This document shows, one piece after another, positions 8,755 to 16,645 of a stretch of DNA of 64,000 nucleotides (its first letter is position 1; every line of letters begins with the position of its first letter). The notes beneath the pieces were generated by a model. It was not told the origin of the DNA. It ran no database searches and was given only the letters and a program-made list of their open reading frames with translations. Origin of the DNA: Ruminococcus flavefaciens (GTDB lineage: Bacteria > Bacillota > Clostridia > Oscillospirales > Ruminococcaceae); the NCBI RefSeq assembly GCF_900119075.1, contig NZ_FPIP01000010.1:1-64000 (forward strand), given 5' to 3'. Position numbers and translations under genes: made by a program.

Positions 8755-9056
8755 AAAAAGCCGTGCCTAACTGTAATACTTATACAGAAGTTTTATGCTT
8801 ATTATTGAGAGAACCCCTTTTGAAAAAGGGGCTTCTCTCAAACTCTCTCCCTAAAACTTTCGTTTTGTTTTTTCTCAGATAGGGCGCTTTGCAAATAAAA
8901 ACAGTCCTACAAAATGCAGGAGCGCCCTATCTGAGAAAAAACCAGATAAAAGTCTTTGGAAAGGGGTTCGGGGAAGAACCTTTCCTCAGAAAGGTTTTCC
9001 CCGATAAATAAATATAAATTTCTATATGAGTATCACAGTTATATGCACGGCTTTTT
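8755..9056. mobile_element. Terminator-loop palindromic element, copy 1 (full length)
   Basis: A 274-bp core (8768-9041) is bounded by imperfect terminal inverted repeats (TAACTGTAATACTTATACAG / CTATATGAGTATCACAGTTA). Inside are three strong hairpins: 8806-8840; a perfect 21-bp stem 8868-8888/8921-8941; and 8970-9002. Outside the core lies a perfect 12-bp stem, AAAAAGCCGTGC (8755-8766) with GCACGGCTTTTT (9045-9056). That is a bidirectional terminator between the convergent HAD and pncB genes, and the element occupies its loop. No open reading frame looks coding. Related copies lie at about 18.9, 28.1, 30.9 and 62.8 kb. Confidence 0.8.
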
Positions 9057-9058
9057 TC

Positions 9059-10258
9059 TTATTTATTCGATTCTCTCTGTATTCTGAACTCCACGGAGCG
9101 CTTGAGATATTCAAGATAATCCTCGTCGCGGCACATAGCCTTGCCGATATCGTCAGAGAGCTTTGCAACGGGACGTCCGTTTACGTACTGGAGCTTTATA
9201 ACGATATTGAGAGCTGTCTCCTCTGTATCATTGGAGCAGAAAGTTCCTATGCCAAAGGACACCTTGGTCTTGTCGCAGAAGTACTCATACAGCTTCTGTG
9301 CGCGGTCAAAGTCAAGGCTGTCGCTGAACAGCAGGAGCTTTGTCTTCGGATCAACGCCGTACTTCTTGTAATGAGCTATTATCTTCTCGCCCCACGCATA
9401 GGGATCGCCGCTGTCGTGGCGGACTCCCGTATAGTTATTGACCATTGAACGGTTGAAATCCAGCAGGAACAGGTCTGTAGTCAACGTATCGGTAAGCGCA
9501 GTACCGTTATCGCCCTGATACTCGTTGTACCAGTCATTCATTGCATAGTGGTTGGTGTAAGCAAGAGGTATCGAGTCAATACCCTGATACATCTGCACGA
9601 ACTCATGTGCGTATGTGCCGATAGGAGTTACATTGTACTTCATTGCAAGGTAAACATTGGAAGTACCCACGCACTTGTCTGTCTCGGTGCACAGGCGCTT
9701 CACCACAACGTCCTCCCACTCGCGCGAAAGTCGTCTGCGGCAGCCGAACTCCGCAAACTTGAATGTATATGTACCGTCACTGAGAGCCTTTATCTTTGCG
9801 TCAAGGCGCTCCTCAGCGGACTTTCTCAGCTTCTCGTAATCGAACTTCATGCGGAAGTAGACCTCGTTGACAATTTCAAGGAGATATATCTCGAACTGCA
9901 TTGCAGAGAACAGCGGTCCGTCAACAACTATCTGAAGCTGACCGTTGCCGTCGAGCTCAGCGGTGACGTAGTCGCGGATAGGTCTCCACAGTCTCAGGAA
10001 CTCAACGTAGTCGTCCTTGATAAAGCGTATGGAACGGAGGTAGTCCAGCTCTTCTTTCTTGAATGTGAGAGAGCAGAGGTGGTCGATCTGGTCGTTTATC
10101 TCCTGCACCATTTCGGCAGTGAAAACAACGTCCTTGTTGCGGCACTTGAAGTAGTACTGACCGCAGAGGTCTGTGTGCTTGTGGAAGATGACCTGATCCA
10201 TGTTGAACTTGTACAGGTCGGTATCCAGCAGTGATACGACAATTGGTTGGAGCTTCAT
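9059..10258 (-). CDS. pncB: Nicotinate phosphoribosyltransferase
   Basis: Converts nicotinate and PRPP, with ATP, to nicotinate mononucleotide in the NAD salvage pathway. It has 399 residues from the ATG at 10258, almost the same length as E. coli PncB. I chose that start because GAAAGGA precedes it; an upstream reading adds 24 residues of poor sequence. Recognisable segments are DLYKFNMDQVIF near the N-terminus, GTYAHEFVQMYQG (active-site His region), the YTNHYAMNDWYNEY stretch and RHDSGDPYAWGEK (phosphate-binding region). It is monocistronic, transcribed divergently from the queuosine operon, and ends at a bidirectional terminator that carries a repeat element. Confidence 0.93.
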   Translation of the reverse strand: MKLQPIVVSLLDTDLYKFNMDQVIFHKHTDLCGQYYFKCRNKDVVFTAEMVQEINDQIDHLCSLTFKKEELDYLRSIRFIKDDYVEFLRLWRPIRDYVTAELDGNGQLQIVVDGPLFSAMQFEIYLLEIVNEVYFRMKFDYEKLRKSAEERLDAKIKALSDGTYTFKFAEFGCRRRLSREWEDVVVKRLCTETDKCVGTSNVYLAMKYNVTPIGTYAHEFVQMYQGIDSIPLAYTNHYAMNDWYNEYQGDNGTALTDTLTTDLFLLDFNRSMVNNYTGVRHDSGDPYAWGEKIIAHYKKYGVDPKTKLLLFSDSLDFDRAQKLYEYFCDKTKVSFGIGTFCSNDTEETALNIVIKLQYVNGRPVAKLSDDIGKAMCRDEDYLEYLKRSVEFRIQRESNK

Positions 10259-10356
10259 AGTTTTTATTCCTTTCTGTCCGATTAAAAATCGGTTATTTTC
10301 AGCAGTATATTGAAAAACTTCTTTATACATATCTTCCCCTATAACGCCATAGTAAA

Positions 10357-10385
10357 ATTATAACTCATAACGCCCCGTTTGTCAA
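10357..10385 (-). promoter_or_regulatory. pncB promoter
   Basis: Minus-strand TTGACA (10380-10385), a 17-bp spacer and TATAAT (10357-10362). Its -35 box lies only 10 bp from the -35 box of the divergent que promoter. Confidence 0.85.
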
Positions 10386-10395
10386 TAAAAACGGC

Positions 10396-10424
10396 TTGAC
10401 AGGCGGCTTTTTTGATGATATAAT
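10396..10424 (+). promoter_or_regulatory. Promoter of the queuosine precursor operon
   Basis: TTGACA (10396-10401), 17 bp, TATAAT (10419-10424): a perfect consensus. A structured leader of about 210 nt follows before queD. Confidence 0.85.
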
Positions 10425-10434
10425 ATGTATTGAT

Positions 10435-10600
10435 ATAACTACCCGACAGTTCGTTTGCGCCATCCTGTCGTTAAATAAAACCAGGGCATCTGTGTACACA
10501 GGGATACTGTGTAAAAGTGCAGGTCTACTGCACATAATTGGAGGACAGGTGCGTCTGCTTAATATTGGGCAGGCGCATATTTTTTTGAGCTGAAACAGCT
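10435..10600 (+). promoter_or_regulatory. Structured leader with intrinsic terminator (candidate riboswitch)
   Basis: The leader contains a CGACAG/CTGTCG stem (about 10443-10470) with a 15-nt loop and an A-rich 3' tail, a GTGCAG/CTGCAC hairpin (about 10518-10534), and a terminator whose arms TGCGTCTGC and GCAGGCGCA (about 10550-10579) are followed by a run of T. The first stem plus A-rich tail resembles a preQ1-I aptamer, and the downstream operon makes preQ1, so ligand-controlled attenuation is the leading idea. I could not match all conserved aptamer positions by eye, so the class assignment is tentative. Confidence 0.5.
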
Positions 10601-10659
10601 CGACCGCCTCCACTTTCTGCTGATCACAAATAACTAACCACTGAAAATGAGGTGTGATA

Positions 10660-11085
10660 ATGTATATACTAAAAACGTCAGCGGAGTTCGACAGTGCGCA
10701 TTTTCTTGCAGGCTACAAGGGCAAGTGCGCAAATATCCACGGACACCGCTGGAAGATAGAGGTCTGTGTGGCTGAGGAAGCTCTCATTGCCGAGGGGGAA
10801 AAGCGCGGCATGGTAATAGATTTCGGCGACTTGAAGCGCGAGGTACGCACTCTTGCGGACAGCTTCGACCACGCTCTCATCTATGAGACAGGCTCGCTGA
10901 AAGCCGCTACTCTTGCCGCTCTCAGGGACGAGGATTTCCGACTTATCGAGGTAAGCTACCGTCCCACAGCCGAAAATTTTGCCCGTGATTTCTATGAAGT
11001 CCTCACTCAAAGGGGACTTCCCGTGAAGAGCGTGACCGTATACGAAACACCCGAAAACTGCGCGATATATGAGGAGGAAAAGTAA
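10660..11085 (+). CDS. queD: 6-carboxy-5,6,7,8-tetrahydropterin synthase
   Basis: Converts dihydroneopterin triphosphate to 6-carboxytetrahydropterin, the second step towards queuosine. The 141-residue protein has zinc ligands in FDSAHFL (H13) and NIHGHRW (two His), a nearby active-site Cys in GKCANIHGH, FDHAL, and the substrate-binding Glu in VYETPENCA. I prefer the ATG at 10660 over an in-frame GTG at 10654 because AGGTG is correctly spaced from it. The stop overlaps queE by one base (TAATG). Confidence 0.93.
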   Translation: MYILKTSAEFDSAHFLAGYKGKCANIHGHRWKIEVCVAEEALIAEGEKRGMVIDFGDLKREVRTLADSFDHALIYETGSLKAATLAALRDEDFRLIEVSYRPTAENFARDFYEVLTQRGLPVKSVTVYETPENCAIYEEEK

Positions 11086-11744
11086 TGCTGCCTGTTGTTG
11101 AAAAATTCATAAGCATAAACGGCGAGGGCGCTCACGCAGGCGAGCTTGCGGCGTTCATTCGTTTCCGCGGCTGCAACCTAAGCTGTTCATACTGCGACAC
11201 CTGCTGGGCTAACACCGAAAACGCTCCTGCGGAGTACGAGACTATCGAGGAGCTTGCTGCATGGGTTGCCGAAAGCGAGGTACACAATGTAACTCTTACA
11301 GGCGGCGAGCCCCTGCTGCAAAAGGAATGCGGCGCACTGGCGGAGCTTCTCATAAAGAATGGCTGCCGCGTTGAGATAGAGACCAACGGCAGTATATCCC
11401 TTGAAAGGCTTGCTTCGGCGGAGTACCGCCCCATATTCACCATGGACTACAAGCTGCCGTCCAGCGGCATGGAGGAGTTCATGTGCATAGACAATTTCCG
11501 GCTTTTAGGCTGCCACGACACAGTCAAGTTCGTGTCGGGCAGTATCGCAGACCTTGAAAAGGCTGCGGAGCTCATAGACACATACAAGCTCACCGAGCGC
11601 TGCCATGTGTTCATCAGTCCAGTTTTCGGCGAGATAGAGCCTGCGGACATTGTTGACTTCATGGAGCAGCACAAGATGAACGGAGTCCGTTTGCAGTTAC
11701 AGCTCCACAAATTCATCTGGGAACCCACAAGGAGGGGCGTTTAA
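11085..11744 (+). CDS. queE: 7-carboxy-7-deazaguanine synthase (radical SAM)
   Basis: A radical SAM enzyme that contracts 6-carboxytetrahydropterin to 7-carboxy-7-deazaguanine. It has 219 residues. The CNLSCSYC motif (CX3CX2C) near residue 27 binds the 4Fe-4S cluster. GEGAHAG precedes it, and TLTGGEPLLQ is the usual SAM-contact GGEP motif. One-base start/stop overlaps on both sides place it firmly in the operon. Confidence 0.93.
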   Translation: MLPVVEKFISINGEGAHAGELAAFIRFRGCNLSCSYCDTCWANTENAPAEYETIEELAAWVAESEVHNVTLTGGEPLLQKECGALAELLIKNGCRVEIETNGSISLERLASAEYRPIFTMDYKLPSSGMEEFMCIDNFRLLGCHDTVKFVSGSIADLEKAAELIDTYKLTERCHVFISPVFGEIEPADIVDFMEQHKMNGVRLQLQLHKFIWEPTRRGV

Positions 11745-12313
11745 TGGACAGAGAAGCGATAGAATACCACGTTCTCGGACTTATAAAGGCTATCGGCGAG
11801 GATCCCGAGCGCGAAGGGCTGAAAGAGACTCCTGCCCGTGTCGCACGTATGCTTGAGGAAGTCCTTGAGGGAACTGCCTATACAAATCATCAGATAGCCG
11901 AGATGTTCGGCAAGACCTTTGAAGCCGACACCAGCTCCGATATGGACAGCGCCGTGGTCATGAAGGATATCACCGTATTCAGCTACTGCGAACACCACCT
12001 TGCACTCATGTACGATATGAGTGTTAACGTTGCCTATATCCCACGGGGAAAGGTCCTCGGACTCAGCAAGATAGCCCGTATCTGCGATATGGCTGCAAAG
12101 CGCCTGCAATTGCAGGAGCGCCTCGGCAAGGACATCGCGGAGATAATCTCCGAAGCCGCAGGAACTCCCGATGTGGGAGTAATGATACGCGGCAGCCACA
12201 GCTGCATGACAGCCCGCGGCATAAAAAACGCCAACGCAAAGACCGTCACAGGCACATATCTCGGTGAGTTCCGCAAAAATGCCGAGCTCAAAGATCTCAT
12301 CAAATTCGACTAA
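11744..12313 (+). CDS. folE: GTP cyclohydrolase I
   Basis: Hydrolyses GTP to dihydroneopterin triphosphate, the entry metabolite for both folate and queuosine. The 189-residue protein has the family motifs FSYCEHHLALM (Cys and His zinc ligands) and IRGSHSCMTARG (third ligand). Its position between queE and queC shows that it mainly feeds preQ1 synthesis here. GGAGG lies before the ATG, and the start overlaps the queE stop. Confidence 0.95.
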   Translation: MDREAIEYHVLGLIKAIGEDPEREGLKETPARVARMLEEVLEGTAYTNHQIAEMFGKTFEADTSSDMDSAVVMKDITVFSYCEHHLALMYDMSVNVAYIPRGKVLGLSKIARICDMAAKRLQLQERLGKDIAEIISEAAGTPDVGVMIRGSHSCMTARGIKNANAKTVTGTYLGEFRKNAELKDLIKFD

Positions 12314-12323
12314 GGAGAAACAC

Positions 12324-13010
12324 ATGAAAGCACTGGTTCTTTTCAGCGGCGGTGTGGACAGCACCACCTGTCTCGGTATCGCCGTCAATAAATACGGAGC
12401 TGACGAAGTTCTCGCCCTCTCCCTCTACTACGGACAGAAGCACAGCCGCGAACTTGAAGCGGCGCGTAAAATAGCCAAGCACTACGGCGTTAAGCACAAG
12501 GAGCTCGACCTTGCCCTTATTTTTGCGGACAGCGACTGCTCACTGCTCAGCGGCTCTACAGAGGATATCCCCAAGGAGTCCTATGCGGAACAGCTGAAAA
12601 AGACAGACGGCAAGCCCGTCTCCACATACGTTCCGTTCAGAAACGGACTTTTCCTTGCTTCTGCGGCAAGCATAGCCCTGTCAAACGGCTGCACGGAGAT
12701 ATACTACGGCGCTCACAGCGATGACGCCGCAGGCAACGCCTACCCCGATTGCAGCAGCGACTTCAATGACGCTATCAACCGCGCTATCTATCTCGGCAGC
12801 GGCGAGGAGCTCCGCGTTGTTGCTCCCTTTATTGGCATGAACAAGGCTCAGGTGGTAGCCGAGGGACTTAAACTGAGCGTTCCATATGAGCTCACATGGA
12901 GCTGCTATGAGGGCGGCGACAAGCCCTGCGGATCATGCGGAACCTGCCGCGACAGAATTGCCGCATTCAGAGCCAACGGCATGGACGATCCTGCCATGAA
13001 AGGAGAATAA
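12324..13010 (+). CDS. queC: 7-cyano-7-deazaguanine (preQ0) synthase
   Basis: ATP-dependent conversion of 7-carboxy-7-deazaguanine to preQ0. The 228-residue protein starts with the PP-loop [10 protein letters not shown] and ends with a Cys-rich zinc site ([15 protein letters not shown]). I chose the ATG at 12324 for its AAGGAG and the family's N-terminus; an earlier in-frame codon at 12264 lies within folE. The gap after folE is 10 bp. Confidence 0.95.
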   Translation: MKALVLFSGGVDSTTCLGIAVNKYGADEVLALSLYYGQKHSRELEAARKIAKHYGVKHKELDLALIFADSDCSLLSGSTEDIPKESYAEQLKKTDGKPVSTYVPFRNGLFLASAASIALSNGCTEIYYGAHSDDAAGNAYPDCSSDFNDAINRAIYLGSGEELRVVAPFIGMNKAQVVAEGLKLSVPYELTWSCYEGGDKPCGSCGTCRDRIAAFRANGMDDPAMKGE

Positions 13011-13012
13011 AT

Positions 13013-13510
13013 ATGAGTGGAAGAACCGACAACGAAAAGGGCGATATCACCCTTCTCGGCAATCAGCATACAAAATATTCCTACGATTACGATCCCTCGG
13101 TGCTGGAGACCTTCCCCAACAAGCACCCCGACAACGACTACTTCGTGAAGTTCAATTGTCCCGAGTTCACAAGTCTCTGCCCTATCACAGGTCAGCCCGA
13201 CTTTGCAACAATATACATCTCCTACGTACCTGCTGAAAAAATGGTGGAGAGCAAATCCCTGAAGCTGTATCTTTTCAGTTTCCGCAACCACGGAGACTTC
13301 CACGAGGACTGCGTGAACATCATCATGAAAGACCTCATAAAGCTCATGGAGCCAAAGTACATCGAGGTATGGGGAAAGTTCCTGCCCCGCGGCGGACTGT
13401 CAATTGATCCATACTGCAACTACGGCAAGCCCGGTACAAAATGGGAAAAAATGGCGTGGGAGCGCCTTTCACAGCATGATATGTATCCCGAAACAGTAAA
13501 CAACCGATAA
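13013..13510 (+). CDS. queF: NADPH-dependent preQ0 reductase
   Basis: Reduces the nitrile of preQ0 to the aminomethyl group of preQ1. The 165-residue protein is the short type I form. The catalytic Cys is in [13 protein letters not shown], and the E(D)CVN and [12 protein letters not shown] segments are typical. It starts 3 bp after queC with AGGAG and is the last gene of the operon. With queDEC and folE it completes GTP to preQ1; later enzymes (tgt, queA, queG/H) are not in the window. Confidence 0.95.
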   Translation: MSGRTDNEKGDITLLGNQHTKYSYDYDPSVLETFPNKHPDNDYFVKFNCPEFTSLCPITGQPDFATIYISYVPAEKMVESKSLKLYLFSFRNHGDFHEDCVNIIMKDLIKLMEPKYIEVWGKFLPRGGLSIDPYCNYGKPGTKWEKMAWERLSQHDMYPETVNNR

Positions 13511-13526
13511 ACGTAATAATTTTCAA

Positions 13527-13830
13527 AAGCATATGAGTGGGATTCCAAAGGGACTGTGTTCCTTTGGCGGAGTCCAGAGGCAGCGCCTCTGGTGGGTTTG
13601 GGCAAAGCCCAAGCATCGAAGGCGCTCCTAACAGGAGCGAGTACCCTCTGTCAGCTACGCTGACATCTCCCTGTACTACAGGGAGTCACCGCAAGGGTGA
13701 ATTAAAAAAACAGTCCAGTGGACTGTTTTTGAAAGAGGGTGACTCCCCACGGGGTGGGGAGATGTCGCAATGCGACAGAGGGGACGGACCCGATTAGGGG
13801 GTCCTGCAAGTGAGGGCGTCCCTTAACAGC
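13527..13830. repeat. Mosaic palindromic repeat B, copy 1
   Basis: A roughly 300-bp block of nested hairpins beginning GGGATTCCAAAGGGACTG and ending near GAGGGCGTCCCTTAA. It contains GCTACGCTGACATCTCCCTG-type and AACAGTCCAGTGGACTGTTT palindromes. Related blocks lie at 16215-16507 (opposite orientation) and 57062-57340. No coding potential. It fills the space between queF and the GH5 terminator. Confidence 0.7.
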
Positions 13831-13871
13831 ATACAATATGCAACTATACTCTTTAATATAAACAGACATGA

Positions 13872-13908
13872 AAAACTCCGCTGTATACCGTTAATACAGC
13901 GGAGTTTT
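13872..13908. terminator. Terminator of the GH5 gene
   Basis: AAAACTCCGCTGTAT pairs perfectly with ATACAGCGGAGTTTT, with A/T tracts on both sides. It lies just beyond the minus-strand GH5 stop codon and can also stop readthrough from queF. Confidence 0.88.
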
Positions 13909-13936
13909 CCTATTGGAGCATATTATGAAAAAAACA

Positions 13937-16186
13937 TTATGCGATATCAAGAGAAGCTACCTTCTTGAGGAGGTACTCCTGTATGCGGAGAGCGTCATTT
14001 GCTGTGATACCCTCGCTTGACTTGTCAACGTCGCCGTTGAGAAGTCCCTTTTCTGTGATGTGCTTCTCGTCAGAACCGTTGAGACCGTACTTGTTTGGAT
14101 TTGCAAGATACTGCATGATGAGAACAACGTCTGACATATCAATTTCGCCGTCGCAGTTTGCGTCGCCGTACTTGTCAGCCTTATCGTCAGGCTTGACAGT
14201 AGTAGTTGTTGTAGTCTCAGTCGAAGTTACAGTTGTCGTAGTTGATGTAGATGTTGATGTTGAAGTGGAAGTTGTAGTTGATGTTGTTGATGATGTTGTT
14301 GTCTCAGAGGTGGTTGTAGTTGTAGTAGTAGTTGTTGTCTGCTGAGTGCCGTTTGAAGAAATGATAAATGCCTTTATGCTTGTAGCACCTGTGTCAGCAG
14401 GAGATATCTCCTTGCCTGACTTGTCGGAAGCGTACCAAGCCTGTAAGAGTGCGGACTTTTCCTTCTTGATGTTCTCGATGAGCTGCTTCTTGACGTCAGC
14501 GTCTGTAACAGCCTCGGAAGGCTCAGTGGAAACGTCCATTACCTGCTTTGGATTGTTCATATCGAGAGTGATAATGCCTGACTTCTTAGCCTCCCATACG
14601 TATGATACCCAGTAGCTCTTGCCGTTGAGCTGTGGTGAGAAGCCCAGACAGCCGTTCATGAAGTTTGTATTGCCTGCGAACTGAACGTCAACGAAAGCAG
14701 TTTCGCCGATGCTTGTACCGAATGATACCATGCCGTTGCCTGCTTCTGTTCCGTATATCTTGTCGCTCTCGGAAACATTAGCAGATGTAGTTGTAGTAAC
14801 TATCTCATTGGGGTTAGTAACAGAAGTAACGATAGTTGACTCAGCGTTTCCTCTTGCGTACTTGTTGATAGCAGCAACTATCTCGGGACGCTTCCATGTG
14901 CAGTTTGATCTGTCGAGGAGCATGAAGCTGATATCATCCCACCAGCAGCAGGTAACGCCTACTGATGAAGCATAAGCTGTGAAGTAAGCAGCGCAGTCAA
15001 CTCTGTCCTGAACGTTGTTGCCCTTTTCTCTTGCGCCGTACTCACCGACGTAAACAGGGATACCCTTTGAGGTGTACTTCTGGTATACTTTGTCGAAAGC
15101 CTGATTTATCTCGCCTGTGTCTGTGTTGATGTTGAACTTGTTTACGCTCTGTGAGTCGCTTTCCTCAGCGAGAGCGAAGCCGTATGGCAGATATGCATGA
15201 ACAGCTACGATAAGTCTGTTCTGTACCTTGTCTGTAGGTATCTTGAAGTTCTCATTTGTAGCGCCGTCAACGGAGCAGTCATAGCCCGGGACTGAAACGT
15301 ATCTTGTACCGTTGTTTCCGCCTGATGAACGGATAGTGTCGAGAACGTCCTGATTGAGCTTGTTGATAGTCTTTATAGCGTCGATACAGTCAGCGTTGGA
15401 GGGATTTATCCACCACTCGTTCTGATGACCGATAAGACGGGGCTCGTTCATGGTCTCGAAAATGAGCTTGTTGTCGTAGTCCTTGAAGCGCTCTGCTATC
15501 TGTGACCATACAGTGGTCATGTACTTCTTGGACTGGTTATAATGAGCAGTATCGGGGTACATATACTTAGCGTCGTTATCGTGGTGAACGTTAAGGATAA
15601 CGTACATATCGTTGTCAACGGCGTAGTCAACTATCTCCTGAACTCTGTCCATCCACTGCTTTGATATCTGGTAGTTGCTGTCAACGTGGTTGTGCCATGA
15701 AACAGGGATACGAACAGTTCTGAAGCCTGCTGCCTTAACGGTGTCTATCATCTTCTTGGAGGTCTTGTAGCCGCCGTTCCAGCAGGTCTCGATACCCATT
15801 TCGCTGCCTACCCAGCCTGTATCGTCGATAGCGTCCATAGTGTTGCCGAGATTCCAGCCGAGGCGCATATCCTTTACGAACTTTATGCCCTCAGTCTCGG
15901 GAACTGACTTTGCAGGGATATTGAGGTTGGGAATATTGTAATCGGCAGCAGCCACCTTATTGCTTGTAAGGAGAGGTACTGAAAAATCGCCGATATCGGC
16001 AACGTTTATGTCGGAGCTTGCTGCTGCGGCAGAAGCGCTGTAATTGTCGCTGCTGGTTTCACCTGCATACTGCTGGATACTAACGCTTACAGCGGAGGTG
16101 GTGAAAATTGAGCTTCCCATAGCAGATGAAGCGAGAGTAACAGCTGCAAGTGCCACAGACCAGCTCTTTTTGAAGAAACTATTCAT
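13937..16186 (-). CDS. GH5 endoglucanase with C-terminal dockerin
   Basis: A secreted 749-residue cellulosomal glycoside hydrolase. Order: signal peptide (about 1-32); Ser/Ala-rich spacer; GH5 barrel (about 100-445) of the GWNLGNT type, probably subfamily 4; a 140-residue module of unknown family (about 472-612); Thr/Ser linker; dockerin (673-743) with repeats GDANCDGEIDM and NGDVDKSSEG. The acid/base Glu is E248 (TMNEPR) and the nucleophile E382 (VYVGEYG). The family cleaves beta-1,4-glucan, mixed-linkage glucan or xyloglucan. The middle module may bind carbohydrate, which is inference. AAGGAAG precedes the ATG. The predicted promoter lies about 340 bp upstream with a palindromic repeat between, giving a long 5' UTR. 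It is divergent from a sensor-regulator gene. Confidence 0.93.
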   Translation of the reverse strand: MNSFFKKSWSVALAAVTLASSAMGSSIFTTSAVSVSIQQYAGETSSDNYSASAAAASSDINVADIGDFSVPLLTSNKVAAADYNIPNLNIPAKSVPETEGIKFVKDMRLGWNLGNTMDAIDDTGWVGSEMGIETCWNGGYKTSKKMIDTVKAAGFRTVRIPVSWHNHVDSNYQISKQWMDRVQEIVDYAVDNDMYVILNVHHDNDAKYMYPDTAHYNQSKKYMTTVWSQIAERFKDYDNKLIFETMNEPRLIGHQNEWWINPSNADCIDAIKTINKLNQDVLDTIRSSGGNNGTRYVSVPGYDCSVDGATNENFKIPTDKVQNRLIVAVHAYLPYGFALAEESDSQSVNKFNINTDTGEINQAFDKVYQKYTSKGIPVYVGEYGAREKGNNVQDRVDCAAYFTAYASSVGVTCCWWDDISFMLLDRSNCTWKRPEIVAAINKYARGNAESTIVTSVTNPNEIVTTTTSANVSESDKIYGTEAGNGMVSFGTSIGETAFVDVQFAGNTNFMNGCLGFSPQLNGKSYWVSYVWEAKKSGIITLDMNNPKQVMDVSTEPSEAVTDADVKKQLIENIKKEKSALLQAWYASDKSGKEISPADTGATSIKAFIISSNGTQQTTTTTTTTTTSETTTSSTTSTTTSTSTSTSTSTTTTVTSTETTTTTTVKPDDKADKYGDANCDGEIDMSDVVLIMQYLANPNKYGLNGSDEKHITEKGLLNGDVDKSSEGITANDALRIQEYLLKKVASLDIA

Positions 16187-16214
16187 GATAAAACTTCCTT
16201 TCTTAAATCATAAT

Positions 16215-16507
16215 CTATGTTTGTAGGGGACGCCGCCCTCGGCGTCCCGTTCAGGGAACGCCCTCCCTTGCAGGGCGACACTAATCGTGTCCGGCACCCT
16301 CTGTCAGCTTTGCTGACATCTCCCTGCACAGCAGGGAGTCACCCTCTTGAAAAACAATCCACCGGATTGTTTTTGAATTCACCCTTTGCGGAGCGCTTCG
16401 TAACTGCGGGGTTACTCCCCACAGTGTGGGGAGTAACTCCGCCAAAGGAACACAGTCCCTTTGGAATCCCGTTCATGGGCTCAGCAAGTTATTGCGTTAA
16501 ACTATGA
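16215..16507. repeat. Mosaic palindromic repeat B, copy 2, in GH5 5' UTR
   Basis: Reverse-oriented relative of the 13.5-kb block, sharing CCTCTGTCAGCTTTGCTGAC, the CTCCCTG...CAGGGAG stem and the terminal GGAACACAGTCCCTTTGG. The end TTCATGGGCTCAGCAAGTTATTG also recurs, inverted, at 57.07 kb. It lies between the predicted GH5 promoter and its start codon and would form several strong hairpins in the mRNA leader. Confidence 0.7.
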
Positions 16508-16524
16508 TTTATCATGTTGATTTT

Positions 16525-16553
16525 ATTATAGAGCAACAAGATGTAAAATTCAA
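16525..16553 (-). promoter_or_regulatory. Predicted GH5 promoter
   Basis: Minus-strand TTGAAT (16548-16553) and TATAAT (16525-16530), 17-bp spacer. The start codon is 339 bp away across the repeat. Confidence 0.6.
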
Positions 16554-16596
16554 TGAAAATTCCAACTCAATTTATGTACTTTTCAGCTTTTTGCAG

Positions 16597-16625
16597 TTGA
16601 TTTCTCCCCTGCTTTATGTTATAAT
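16597..16625 (+). promoter_or_regulatory. Promoter of the sensor-regulator gene
   Basis: TTGATT (16597-16602), 17 bp, TATAAT (16620-16625). Divergent from the GH5 promoter, with about 44 bp between the two -35 boxes. Confidence 0.75.
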
Positions 16626-16645
16626 CAGGTAAAGAGGTGATGCCC

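Noticed and set aside
8755..9056. Element copies as group IIC introns or IS200/IS605 remnants
   Set aside because: The cores are about 272 bp and lack reverse transcriptase or transposase reading frames and the expected intron domains. The ends do not match known IS termini by eye, so they are reported as an unclassified family.
9548..10234. 228-residue frame opposite pncB
   Set aside because: Val/Leu/His-rich shadow of the conserved pncB frame.
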